DNA of 64,000 nucleotides, taken from Halorarius halobius (GTDB lineage: Archaea; Halobacteriota; Halobacteria; Halobacteriales; Haloarculaceae). The notes beneath the pieces were generated by a model that was given only the letters and a program-made list of their open reading frames with translations, made no database searches and was not told where the DNA came from. Numbering within the stretch: position 1 is the first letter of the stretch; every line of letters starts with the position of its first letter. Positions 40,398-50,004 of the stretch are shown here, one piece after another. The position numbers and the translations under genes are program-made. Where the stretch lies: NCBI RefSeq assembly GCF_024298865.1, contig NZ_CP101161.1:641227-705226 (forward strand), in the 5' to 3' direction.

Positions 40398-40411
40398 CCG
40401 AACACGTTCGG
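40398..40411. promoter_or_regulatory. operator palindrome, site 9 (oxidase-like / ABM genes)
   Basis: CCGAACACGTTCGG (exact consensus), between divergent genes: 36 bp from the start at 40361 and 42 bp from the GTG at 40454. It is the last site in the island to the right. Confidence 0.78.
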
Positions 40412-40453
40412 CCGCGACGAAGGTTTTTGTCGGTTCCCGGCGACTCGACGCTC

Positions 40454-40756
40454 GTGATAGTACTCACCGCCGAGATTCCGGTCGACCCGGACAGCCGCGA
40501 ACAGGCCATCGACGCCGCCACCGACCTCGCGCAGGCTTCCCGCGAGGAGGCCGGCGTCATCGACTACCGCGTCACGACGGACCTCGAGGACGAGAACGTC
40601 GTCCGCATCATCGAGCAGTACGAGGACGCGGACGCGCTGAACGCACACATGGACAGCGACCACTACAACGCCTTCGAGAGCGAGGTGCCGTCGTTCGCGG
40701 CCGGTGCGCCCGAACTCTACCGGTTCGACGTGAGCGAGAAATCGCAGTTGATGTAG
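40454..40756 (+). CDS. antibiotic biosynthesis monooxygenase (ABM) domain protein
   Basis: A 100-residue ABM protein (VIVLTAEIPVDPDSREQAIDAATDLAQASREEAGVIDYRVTTDLEDENVVRIIEQYEDADALNAHMDSDHYNAF). The fold is a dimeric ferredoxin-like barrel also found in heme oxygenases of the IsdG group and in small quinone-type monooxygenases. Conserved E-Q-Y/W-x-D-x-x-A-L-x-x-H is present. It may act on heme or a quinone, which would suit the island, but no heme-binding His can be assigned with confidence. The start is GTG at 40454, 42 bp from operator site 9. KatG is convergent. Confidence 0.82.
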   Translation: MIVLTAEIPVDPDSREQAIDAATDLAQASREEAGVIDYRVTTDLEDENVVRIIEQYEDADALNAHMDSDHYNAFESEVPSFAAGAPELYRFDVSEKSQLM

Positions 40757-40783
40757 GCGACGCGCGGTGCGTCGACGCCGACT

Positions 40784-43009
<2,226 letters not shown>

Positions 43010-43101
43010 CTATCTATCGGATTTGCGAACCCGAACTCGTCGAGTTCGCGGCCGCGTCGTCGTGAGACGGCTTTTTGTGCGCCGCGAGCCACGCCGCGGA
43101 C

Positions 43102-43401
43102 ATGGACGACGAGCGCGACCCGGAGGCGACGCTCCGGGAGTGGAAGGAGTCGATGCAGGCGGAACACGCCGACGCGATAGCGAACCCCGACCCCGACGCG
43201 GAGCATGCAATCGAGGGCGTCACACAGGTCAGCTACCGCGTCTCGTTCGCGTACGACGCCGACGCCGGCGAACTCCGGCGCGAGACCGTCGAGCAGGTGG
43301 ACGACCCCGCGGAGCCCGACCTGCTGTCGTGCTCGTGTGGCGTCCGCGGGATGACCCGCGAGGAGGCACGCGAGCACGTCGCGGCCGCCCGCACCGAGTA
43401 G
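43102..43401 (+). CDS. conserved hypothetical haloarchaeal protein, 99 aa
   Basis: A 99-residue acidic protein (MDDERDPEATLREWKESMQAEHADAIANPDPDAEHAIEGVTQVSYRVSFAYDADAGELRRE). It ends in SCSCGVRGMTREEAREHVAAART, with a C-x-C that may bind metal along with nearby His residues. The rest is strand-rich. No family is recognised. The start ATG at 43102 is preferred over one slightly upstream. It is divergent from katG and ends 1 bp before the convergent acetyltransferase. Confidence 0.62.
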   Translation: MDDERDPEATLREWKESMQAEHADAIANPDPDAEHAIEGVTQVSYRVSFAYDADAGELRRETVEQVDDPAEPDLLSCSCGVRGMTREEAREHVAAARTE

Positions 43402-43941
43402 TCACCAGTCCATCGTCAGCGCCATCTCCATCTCCGCGCCGACCGTCGACGTGACGGCGAAGCCCACGTCGCGGTACAGCGCCACCGCCGGTCGGTTGTC
43501 GCGCTCGACGAGGAGCCACACCCGGTCGACCCCGCGCTCGTGGCCGTAGCTCAGCGTCGCCTCCGTGAGCCGCGTCCCGATGCCGGCGCCGTGGTACTCC
43601 TGATGGAGGAAGATGGCGAACTCGTGGTCGCCGTCGCCGTCGGGGACGAGCACCGCCTGCCCGACCACGCGGTCGCCGTGCCACGCGAGCACGCAGTGGC
43701 CGTCCAGCAGTACGTCCTGCCACTCGCGGACGGCCGCCGCGCTAATCGGGGGGACGCCGAGCGTGCGGAACTGTGGGTCGAACGTCAGATACATCTCGAC
43801 GACCGCGTCGCGCTCGTCGTCGACCGGACCCTCCCCGTACGCCTGGAGGTCGACGTACCGCTCCTCGCCGTCGAAGAACCCGAGCGGCGGGGGGGCGACG
43901 ACGCCGACCCGTCCCAGCGGTGGGAAGTGGCCCTGGTACAT
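43402..43941 (-). CDS. GNAT-family N-acetyltransferase
   Basis: A 179-residue GNAT enzyme. The core has the acetyl-CoA-binding motif A as HQEYHGAGIGTRLTEATLSYG with the preceding beta strand (AIFLHQEY), and the C-terminal NRPAVALYRDVGFAV typical of the family. It transfers an acetyl group from acetyl-CoA to an amine. The N-terminal leader (MYQGHFPPLGRVGVVAPPPLGF) is unusual and may be an extra, unstructured part. The substrate is unknown. It converges with the small gene at 43102. Confidence 0.85.
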   Translation of the reverse strand: MYQGHFPPLGRVGVVAPPPLGFFDGEERYVDLQAYGEGPVDDERDAVVEMYLTFDPQFRTLGVPPISAAAVREWQDVLLDGHCVLAWHGDRVVGQAVLVPDGDGDHEFAIFLHQEYHGAGIGTRLTEATLSYGHERGVDRVWLLVERDNRPAVALYRDVGFAVTSTVGAEMEMALTMDW

Positions 43942-44121
43942 CGACGCGGGACGTTCGACCCGGCGGGGCTAAACGTGTGGGGTGAGCCGGCCGTACGAGC
44001 GGGGCCTCGCCGCGTCCGGGTCTAGTCGAGAATCGGACGACAGCGCCCCACTCCCGCACGTTTGCGGCAGTTTTGGTACGGTTCCGACTGCCACTTCAAC
44101 GTCCACCCCTTCGGGGCGGGC

Positions 44122-44289
44122 GTGGAGCAGACCGAGCAGGCAGAGAGACCCCCCCTGACCGCCGAAGGCTACCGCATCACCGTCGACGACGGCCGCGAAT
44201 CGTTCTACGCGCTGAGCCTGACCGAGGCGGACAACGACGCCGCGTGGCTGATGTCCGACACCGTCCGGTCGCTCGCCGAGATGCGGTAG
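44122..44289 (+). CDS. small haloarchaeal protein, 55 aa
   Basis: A short frame (VEQTEQAERPPLTAEGYRITVDDGRESFYALSLTEADNDAAWLMSD and onwards). I prefer the GTG at 44122, where the acidic haloarchaeal-type sequence begins, over a TTG at 44062 that adds a different leader (RQFWYGSDCHFNVHPFG). The fold is likely a small beta-hairpin plus helix (W-L-M-S-D-T-V). It resembles one of the short DUF73xx-type haloarchaeal families, but I cannot name it with confidence. It runs into the convergent SCP2-like gene. Confidence 0.55.
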   Translation: MEQTEQAERPPLTAEGYRITVDDGRESFYALSLTEADNDAAWLMSDTVRSLAEMR

Positions 44290-44309
44290 CCCGAGCCGTC
44301 CGACCGCAA

Positions 44310-45023
44310 CTACACGAGGTCGAGCGTCCGCGAGACCCATGCGGCCCGGCGCTGGGCCTCCTGCTGGACCGTTATCGGACCGCGGAGCGCGCCGTCGAGT
44401 AGCGCGTCGCCCGCGGACGGCGACGGCCCGTCGAACAGGTGGGTCGTCTCCACCTCCGCGGCCACGTCCCCGAGCAGGTGGAAGACGGCCGCGTACTGGG
44501 CCAGCCGGACGACGTTGCCCCGCACCGAGAGGTCGTTGCCCACCGCGGCCGACAGCGCTGGCCGGCCCTCGAGTATCTGTCGCCACGTCGGGTACGAACC
44601 ACGGACCTCGAACCCGACCTCGGGCTCCTCGTCGGGCGCGAGCAGTCGCGCGCCGGTACACCGACCCTCCTCCAGCCCGACGTACGCGCGGACGGTGCCG
44701 TCGGCGACGTACCGGTCGAGCTGGTCGAGGAGGTCAGCGACCGACGCGGGCAGTTCCGCCCGAACGCCGGCGTCGAGGTAGTCGGTCGCCTCCGCGAGCG
44801 TCAGTTCCGAGACGGTCGACCGGACGGCGCCGGGTATCTCCGACCGTATCGCGGGCGGCAGGTCGCCGACGGTCGTCTCCGCGACCGGCAGGTCCTCGAT
44901 GACCAGCAGCACGTCGCCGTCGAATCGCTCGCCCCAGCCGGCGGCCACCTCGTCGAGCGCGTCGCACTCGTCCAGTCGGCGGGCGTACTCGGTCAGCCAC
45001 CGTCGAGTGGGGAACTGTGGCAT
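44310..45023 (-). CDS. SCP2-like sterol-carrier-fold protein
   Basis: A 237-residue soluble protein (MPQFPTRRWLTEYARRLDECDALDEVAAGWGERFDGDVLLVIEDLPVAETTVGDLPPAI at the start). The middle part, VGFEVRGSYPTWRQILEGRPALSAAVGNDLSVRGNVVRLAQYAAVFHLL, has the W-x-x-I-L-x-G layout and long last helix seen in haloarchaeal SCP2-domain proteins, which bind lipids in a hydrophobic tunnel. The N-terminal half aligns with the beta sheet of that fold. Lipid-binding is inferred only from the fold. The start at 45023 avoids a non-conserved leader. Confidence 0.65.
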   Translation of the reverse strand: MPQFPTRRWLTEYARRLDECDALDEVAAGWGERFDGDVLLVIEDLPVAETTVGDLPPAIRSEIPGAVRSTVSELTLAEATDYLDAGVRAELPASVADLLDQLDRYVADGTVRAYVGLEEGRCTGARLLAPDEEPEVGFEVRGSYPTWRQILEGRPALSAAVGNDLSVRGNVVRLAQYAAVFHLLGDVAAEVETTHLFDGPSPSAGDALLDGALRGPITVQQEAQRRAAWVSRTLDLV

Positions 45024-45185
45024 ACAGCTACCGCCAACCCACGGCGAGCCCACTGAAGTATCTGTTACCGCAGAACTGCGGTCCCAGGGCGACCTGCGGC
45101 CCGCGGCCGTCGACACCGTCGGCGCGTCCGACAGCCAGCAGGATTGGCCCGGGACGGCAGGCTTTACTCGCCCGGTTTCCTACCG

Positions 45186-45830
45186 ATGCGTGTGGATTCT
45201 CCGTTCGACGTCCTCGGTGTCGACGCCGACGCGGACGCCGAGACCATCGAGCGCGCCTACCGCCAGCGCGTGAAGGACGCCCACCCCGACCACGGGGGGT
45301 CGGTCGGGGAGTTCCGGCGGGTGCGCCGCGCCTACGAGGCGGCGATGGCCGCCGAGGACGCACCCGACCCCGTCCCCGAGAGCGCCGACGACGGCGTCGA
45401 CATCCCCGAACAGGAGGCGGAACCGGAGACGCACGTCGAGTATCTCGACTACGACGTGCTCGCGGACCACGGCTGGAGCCTCGCGGACGACGACCTGTTC
45501 GAGAAGGCCGCGGCCGCGGACCTCGACCCGGCCGACCACGGCCGCCTGCTTGTCGAACCGAGCGAGTCGCTACTGGAGGCCGCCGAGAACCGCGGGTTCG
45601 ACTGGCCGTTCGCGTGCCGCGGCGGCGCGTGTAGCAACTGTGCGGTCGCCGTCTACGAGGGGGAGATGCCGATGCCCAAGAGCCACATCCTGCCGCAGGA
45701 ACTGCTGGAGAAAGGGGTCCGGCTCTCGTGTATCAGTGCCCCCACCTCCGAGGAGGCGAAGGTGGTGTTCAACGTGAAACACCTCCCCGCGCTCGAGGAA
45801 CTACTGTTGCCCGCGGGCCGGTTCAACTGA
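45186..45830 (+). CDS. J-domain/[2Fe-2S] ferredoxin fusion
   Basis: A 214-residue fusion. Residues 1-58 form a J domain (SPFDVLGVDADADAETIERAYRQRVKDAHPDHGGSVGEFRRVRRAYEAA) with the His-Pro-Asp that stimulates Hsp70. Residues 85-210 form a plant-type ferredoxin: Cys residues in ACRGGACSNCAVAVYEGEM (three) and LSCISAPT (one) bind the [2Fe-2S] cluster, with the haloarchaeal-type acidic helix inserted before them. A J-domain attached to a ferredoxin could place electron transfer or cluster assembly next to a chaperone. Start ATG is at 45186. I recall similar fusions in other haloarchaea but have not confirmed that here. Confidence 0.85.
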   Translation: MRVDSPFDVLGVDADADAETIERAYRQRVKDAHPDHGGSVGEFRRVRRAYEAAMAAEDAPDPVPESADDGVDIPEQEAEPETHVEYLDYDVLADHGWSLADDDLFEKAAAADLDPADHGRLLVEPSESLLEAAENRGFDWPFACRGGACSNCAVAVYEGEMPMPKSHILPQELLEKGVRLSCISAPTSEEAKVVFNVKHLPALEELLLPAGRFN

Positions 45831-45922
45831 GGGCGCGAGGACCGACGGGGGGTGGCCGAACGCGACCCCGCCCCCCGACGCGAAGCCGAACGTTCATCAC
45901 GCGACGCTTTCACCTGGGAACG

Positions 45923-46177
45923 ATGACACGTCCGTTCATCGACCCGGAGACCGGCGGCCTCGACAGCGACCAGATACAGCGCGAAGCGTACCCGCTGGCG
46001 GGGCTGATTGCCCTGTTCGGCGGACTGGCGCTCGTCCCGTTCGTCGTCGCGCTCCTGTTCGCCGGCAACGGCGTCGGCGCGCTGTTTACCATCGTCGCGC
46101 AGTTCGTCCTCGCGGTCGGTACGGGGGTCGTGCTGATGTACGTCATCGCGCGCGGCATCCGACTGGCCGAGACGTGA
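45923..46177 (+). CDS. small membrane protein, two helices
   Basis: An 84-residue protein (MTRPFIDPETGGLDSDQIQREAYPLAGLIALFGGLALVPFVVALLFA and onwards) with a soluble N-terminus followed by two hydrophobic helices separated by a short Gly loop, and a basic end (IARGIRLAET) expected in the cytoplasm. No family recognised; it resembles small haloarchaeal membrane proteins often found near electron-transfer genes. About 90 bp separates it from the J-domain/ferredoxin gene on the same strand. Beyond it, to 46440, I see no other gene. Confidence 0.6.
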   Translation: MTRPFIDPETGGLDSDQIQREAYPLAGLIALFGGLALVPFVVALLFAGNGVGALFTIVAQFVLAVGTGVVLMYVIARGIRLAET

Positions 46178-46440
46178 CGTCGCTGGCCCCACGGGGCGCG
46201 ACCCCCGTCAGGAACGGGGGCGGCCGTCACTCGCGTAGCCCGTGTTCGCCCTCGAAGTGACCCACGGTCGCTGACGTGAGCCCCGGCCGGTCGTCCATCT
46301 CGATTCGTTCACCACGCAGAACACGACGAACACGGTGTAGTTGCTCGGATGGTATTATTCGTGGCAGGTCATCCGGCGACGAAATCCCCCAGTTTTCCGG
46401 TGTGCCACCGAGTCAGGTCGGCCGTCGCGGCGGCGACTGG

Positions 46441-46674
46441 TCAGGCCGAGGGGCCGGTCTCGACTTCCACGGCGTCGGGCCCGGTGACGACGACGGTGTG
46501 GTCGCGGTAGCTGAACCGGACGGTCGGAGCGGAGTGGTCGTCGTACAGCGCGGACAGCGCGTCGGCGTCTATCGCGTCGTCCAGCGGCGGGTCGAGGTCC
46601 GTCTCGTCGACCCCCTCGTGGGCGGCGACGGCGTCGATGACCGCGTGCACGACGCCGTTCTCGTGTGATGACAT
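46441..46674 (-). CDS. HalOD1-domain protein
   Basis: A 77-residue protein (SSHENGVVHAVIDAVAAHEGVDETDLDPPLDDAIDADALSALYDDHSAPTVRFSYRDHTVVV). V-x-x-A-I/V-D-A-V-A-x-x-E-G-V-D-x-x-x-L-x-P-P-L-x-D-x-I-D-x-D-A-L and S-Y-R-x-H-x-V-V-V are the pattern of the haloarchaeal output domain 1 (HalOD1), found at the end of signalling proteins and as stand-alone proteins. It might be an output module for a two-component system; the partner is not known. Confidence 0.82.
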   Translation of the reverse strand: MSSHENGVVHAVIDAVAAHEGVDETDLDPPLDDAIDADALSALYDDHSAPTVRFSYRDHTVVVTGPDAVEVETGPSA

Positions 46675-46802
46675 GGGTTGCCTTGACAGTCCAGGTTCAA
46701 AGGCGTTCTGACGCCGGCACCCGTGTCACGTGGACCGATGGCGGACACCGCACGGCACGAGTATCGGACGGGTCCGTCTCGGTTCGACGAAACGAACTCG
46801 AA

Positions 46803-46810
46803 CATTATTA
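46803..46810 (+). promoter_or_regulatory. TATA-like element of the DUF7344-like gene
   Basis: CATTATTA lies about 25-32 bp before the ATG at 46835, consistent with a leaderless mRNA. Confidence 0.45.
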
Positions 46811-46834
46811 TCGGAAGATATCGATAGTTCAACT

Positions 46835-47239
46835 ATGACGAAAGTTCGGTTCGACAACGGACGACGGATCATCGAACGGTGGGACCGGGTGTTCGAGGCG
46901 GCGTCGGCCGAGCCACGCCGCCAGTTGATCGTCTCGCTGATGGATGCGGACCCCGAAGGCTCCGTACTGCTTCCCGCGAGCGCGATGAACCCGAACGTGC
47001 CGATGGACCCCGACAGGCTCCGGACCGAGTTGTACCACCAGCACCTGCCTCTGCTGGCCGAACGCGGGTTCATCGAGTGGGAGACCGAGCCGATGCGTGC
47101 GTCCCGCGGGGAGCGGTTCGAGGAGGTCGCGGTGGTGTTCGAGGCGCTCCATTCGACGGCGACCGAAATTCCGGACTCGCTGGTCGTCGGGTGTCAGCGG
47201 CTCGAAGCGGAGCGCCAGAACATCCACGGACCGGAGTGA
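46835..47239 (+). CDS. DUF7344-like helix-turn-helix protein
   Basis: A 134-residue protein: RIIERWDRVFEAASAEPRRQLIVSLMDADPEGSVLLPAS, followed by ELYHQHLPLLAERGFIEWETEP. The pattern A-x-x-x-R-R-x-x-I-x-x-L-x at the N-terminus and L-x-H-x-H-L-P-x-L-x-x-x-G-x-I-x-W in the middle is that of haloarchaeal winged-helix regulators of the DUF7344 group. Target unknown. A TATA-like element is present just upstream. It is the only recognisable DNA-binding regulator in the right half of the window, and it is not near the operator palindromes. Confidence 0.7.
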   Translation: MTKVRFDNGRRIIERWDRVFEAASAEPRRQLIVSLMDADPEGSVLLPASAMNPNVPMDPDRLRTELYHQHLPLLAERGFIEWETEPMRASRGERFEEVAVVFEALHSTATEIPDSLVVGCQRLEAERQNIHGPE

Positions 47240-47455
47240 GTCGGCGACCCCCTGCCGGAGACGCCACCGAGAGACCGTCTGACCGGGCGTTCCCCTGCCG
47301 ATATTGCTTCGTTTTTCTCTACTCGGCACCGACGGAACTACGTCCGCCGGGACGGCGGCCGCGGGAGGAGTCCGACCGAGGCGGCGAACGTGCTTGGAGT
47401 GCGAGAATAGCCATTGTTCGGTGCTGGAATACGGTGAGAGGGTGATTCGCGGGCG

Positions 47456-48052
47456 CTACGACGGGACTTCGGACTCGCCGATGGTGTTCGACGAACCGCC
47501 GCCCGGGGCTTGCCAGACAATTCTAACAGTATCACCGCTCTCAATCACTTCAGGAGAGAATGGCGAGCCGCCGGAAGCAGAAAGACTCGATGTGCCAGTA
47601 TCGGTGATTGTGTCACTTGCTTCAATGGTGTTCGAGTCTGTATTCACCCAATAGAAGGTTGCGCTGTCGCCGGTCGACAGAGAGTCAACGCCTGCGAACG
47701 GCAATGCGACACCCACAGGGCCAGAATTCGTGGTGGAATCTAGCCCGTATGCTGGCGACCCATCGATTTGGACAACGATGTTGTCTGTGTTTACGTCTTG
47801 CCCACCGTCGTGAGTAACCACGACTTCCTTTGTTTCAGCCGGCCCATTACCGTTCGAAGTATCGTCGATTGTCGCGTCAGAGTACTCGAACTGGAAGTTC
47901 GCGTTGGGGGCACTGCTCTGTACTTGGTCACCAAGACCAAGGACGAACGTCCCGATGACGGCCGCCAGAATGACCGTAATGGCAACCATCAAGATAACCC
48001 CGATAACAGGGCTGACGGCATCGTCGTCAGAGACCAAGGTTTGCAGTTGCAT
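47456..48052 (-). CDS. type IV pilin-like protein, copy 1
   Basis: A 198-residue pilin. The N-terminus MQLQTLVSDDDAVSPVIGVILMVAITVILAAVIGTFVLGLGDQVQSSAPNANF carries the haloarchaeal H-domain (DDDAVSPVIGVILMVAITVILAA), with the cleavage site before the hydrophobic helix, as in PilA-type pilins. The extracellular rest is Ser/Thr/Asp-rich, with the C-terminal DTVRIVWQAPGGGSSNTIGESEVPS nearly identical to that of the next pilin. Pilins assemble into surface fibres for adhesion. The start ATG at 48052 abuts the TAA of copy 2 (48053-48055), so both form one transcript. The middle differs from copy 2. Confidence 0.88.
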   Translation of the reverse strand: MQLQTLVSDDDAVSPVIGVILMVAITVILAAVIGTFVLGLGDQVQSSAPNANFQFEYSDATIDDTSNGNGPAETKEVVVTHDGGQDVNTDNIVVQIDGSPAYGLDSTTNSGPVGVALPFAGVDSLSTGDSATFYWVNTDSNTIEASDTITDTGTSSLSASGGSPFSPEVIESGDTVRIVWQAPGGGSSNTIGESEVPS

Positions 48053-48490
48053 TTATGAGGGGACCTCACTCTCACCAATCGTGTTAGATGTTCCACCCGA
48101 GGGAGACTCCCACACAACACGGACGGTGTCTACGCTACTGTCTACACTACCGTCCCATGCAGAACCGGTGGAGATCGTCGAGTCACTCCAACCAGTATAA
48201 CTGTTGGTATCGGCGTTGTCGCTGTCGTCAGATGCCCCTTGGATTATCACATTGTCTGCATCAACGTCTTGGCCGCCAGTGTGAGTGATTGTAATGCCAG
48301 GGGGCGACGTATCCTGTTCGTACGTGAACTCGAAGTTCGCGTTGGGAGCGCTACTCTGCACTTGGTCGCCGAGGCCGAGGACGAACGTCCCGATGACGGC
48401 CGCCAGGATAACTGTAATAGCCACCATCAGAATGACACCGATAACCGGGGAAACGGCGTCCTCGTCCGTAATCAGATTCTTCAGTTGCAT
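48053..48490 (-). CDS. type IV pilin-like protein, copy 2
   Basis: A 145-residue pilin that is first in a two-gene operon. MQLKNLITDEDAVSPVIGVILMVAITVILAAVIGTFVLGLGDQVQSSAPNANFEF is almost the same as copy 1 through residue 50, and both end in SNTIGESEVPS. The central part is shorter and unrelated (TYEQDTSPPGITITHTGGQDVDADNVIIQ, with a recognisable H-x-G-G-Q-D-V shared with copy 1). It should be processed by a prepilin peptidase. No pilus assembly genes are in the window. An ATAAAAC/TTTTATAG element at about 48583-48590 is the likely promoter, with a leader of about 90 nt. Confidence 0.88.
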   Translation of the reverse strand: MQLKNLITDEDAVSPVIGVILMVAITVILAAVIGTFVLGLGDQVQSSAPNANFEFTYEQDTSPPGITITHTGGQDVDADNVIIQGASDDSDNADTNSYTGWSDSTISTGSAWDGSVDSSVDTVRVVWESPSGGTSNTIGESEVPS

Positions 48491-48943
48491 ATGTTGTCTT
48501 CTCCCGCGTCACCTCGACCTGATTCGCAACGCTTCACAGCGGGCCGACGCGCCGCGTTAATTCCTCCTGCTGTGTCCGTACTATAAAACTCCTCGGCCAA
48601 CTCGGAACTCGAAACCACCGGAAGCAACCTATGTGAGACGGCGGGCGATAGCACCAATATATCATTTATCTATACGAGTTCATCGAGAGGAGCCGTAGTG
48701 TGTCGAGACCACCACGCGCTCCTCTTCCCACGTCACCGTCGTGCTGGCACCGGCACCGGTCGTTCGTCACGCCGCACCGCCTCGTTCGGTCACGAGTGTC
48801 GCGGGACGGCGCGCGACCCCTACATGGCCGTAGTTGGGCCCACTCCGAGCGGGTGGTTTCGTCTGGTCGAGTCTCCTGTTTTCGGTCGGTAGCAGGTGCT
48901 ATGCGTAGATTCGGTGGTGGCCCAGAATCGGCCGTCTGAGGGA
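48491..48943. other. gene-free interval between pilins and tRNA-Met
   Basis: No reading frame here looks protein-like. It holds the pilin promoter (TATA-like TTTTATAG on the minus strand, about 48583-48590) and an AT-rich patch at 48655-48672. I see no repeat or RNA structure besides the tRNA that starts at 48944. Confidence 0.45.
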
Positions 48944-49050
48944 TGGGCCCTGCCGGATTTGAACCAGCGGCCGCCCGGTGTCCCACGGACCTGACGCGCG
49001 TCAGCGCCCGATATGAGCCGGGTGCTATAACCAGACTAAGCTAAGGGCCC
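48944..49050 (-). tRNA. tRNA-Met(CAT), elongator type, with a 32-nt intron
   Basis: The minus strand starts GGGCCCTTAGCTTAGTCTGG and ends CAGGGCCCA; the 7-bp acceptor stem GGGCCCT/AGGGCCC, the T-arm GCTGG-TTCAAAT-CCGGC and the anticodon stem CCCGG/CCGGG are all intact, giving a 75-nt mature tRNA after removing about 32 nt. The anticodon loop reads CTCATA with CAT. The intron after position 37 begins TCGGGCGCTGACG and contains the palindrome CTGACGCGCGTCAG. Elongator tRNA-Met of haloarchaea is known to carry an intron. A tRNA-Ile2 (CAT) reading is not ruled out, but the D-arm and intron favour Met. Confidence 0.88.
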
Positions 49051-49140
49051 TTGCAGTCCCGGCTATTCGGTGGACCGTGATAAATACTGCGAGGCGGTCG
49101 CCACCCAGCGTTTATGCTACCACGGCACACACCGGGAGCC

Positions 49141-49752
49141 GTGACCGAACGCACGGTGACGGTGACGGCGACCGGCGAGGCGACCGCCGTCCCGACGCGG
49201 GGGTGTATCGAACTGCGAGCGACGGGCGAGGGGGCGTCGGCCGCCGAGGCGCGCGAGCGGGCCCGCGACCACGAGGCGCGCGTCCGTGACGCGCTCGCGA
49301 CGGCGGGCGTCGACGACGTCCGGTCGACGGAGTTCAGCCTCGACGACCCGACCGAGCGGTTCGACTGCGACGACTCGGACGACTACCGCGCGACGGCGGC
49401 GCTGTCGGTCGACGTGCCGCTCGACGGCGTCGAGGAGGCGCTCGTGGCCGCGACGGACGCGGGTGCGACGGTCCACCGACTCGGCACCGGCGTCGCCGCC
49501 GAGACCCGCGAGTCGCTGGAGCGCGAGGCGGTCACGGCCGCGATGGCCACCGCTCACGGGAAAGCGGAGGCGGCCGCCGCCGCGGCCGACGGCGGTCTCG
49601 GGAGCGTCCGCGCCGTCGAGGTGGAGCCCGACGACTCCTTCGAGAGCATCGTCGAGTCGTCCATCGAGTGGCAGGACACCACCGAGTTCCGGCCCGACCC
49701 GGTGGCCGTCGCGGCGGCCGTCGAGGTGACCTACGAACTCCGCGGGGAGTGA
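49141..49752 (+). CDS. SIMPL-domain (DUF541) protein
   Basis: About 203 residues from the GTG at 49141, beginning VTERTVTVTATGEATAVPTRGCIELRATGEGASAAEA; an ATG at 49114 would add nine residues. A DUF541/SIMPL layout (T-V-T-V-T-A-T-G-E-A, the repeated beta-alpha units and the end Y-E-L-R) is clear. Members form large barrel-like assemblies in bacteria and may help membrane stress response. No signal peptide or lipobox is visible here, so this copy is likely cytoplasmic. It follows tRNA-Met, divergent from it. Confidence 0.83.
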   Translation: MTERTVTVTATGEATAVPTRGCIELRATGEGASAAEARERARDHEARVRDALATAGVDDVRSTEFSLDDPTERFDCDDSDDYRATAALSVDVPLDGVEEALVAATDAGATVHRLGTGVAAETRESLEREAVTAAMATAHGKAEAAAAAADGGLGSVRAVEVEPDDSFESIVESSIEWQDTTEFRPDPVAVAAAVEVTYELRGE

Positions 49753-49753
49753 G

Positions 49754-49912
49754 TCACTCGCCGTCGTCCATCTCCTCCTCCTCTTCGTCGCGCTCCCGAC
49801 GGCGCTTCTCGTCGGCCTCCCGCTGTTCCAGTTCCTCCTCGAGTTCGTGCTCCCGCTGGGACCGCTCCTCGTCGTCGGCCTGTTTCTCACGGCCTTCCTC
49901 GGTGTCGCCCAT
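49754..49912 (-). CDS. very charged small protein, 52 aa
   Basis: A 52-residue frame (MGDTEEGREKQADDEERSQREHELEEELEQREADEKRRRERD and onwards, ending EEEMDDGE) from the ATG at 49912 to TGA at 49754. Almost every residue is Glu, Asp, Arg, Lys or Gln, which makes a single long helix or coiled coil likely. No known domain. It abuts the SIMPL gene's stop. Because a high-GC random frame seldom shows such even charge, I think it is real, though functionally unassigned. Confidence 0.5.
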   Translation of the reverse strand: MGDTEEGREKQADDEERSQREHELEEELEQREADEKRRRERDEEEEEMDDGE

Positions 49913-50004
49913 GCCCCCGTGTACGGCACCACGACTCCTGAACGTTCTTTCCAGTTCACAACGCGACCGGTAGGTTCTTGCCGCCGATACCGGAAGGGCC
50001 GACG

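Noticed and set aside
46227-46298. 23-residue minus-strand frame ending GHFEGEHGLRE
   Set aside because: It is too short to support, although its end is like a zinc-finger terminus.
48666-48986. 106-residue minus-strand frame next to the pilins
   Set aside because: Its start overlaps tRNA-Met, and the translation looks random.
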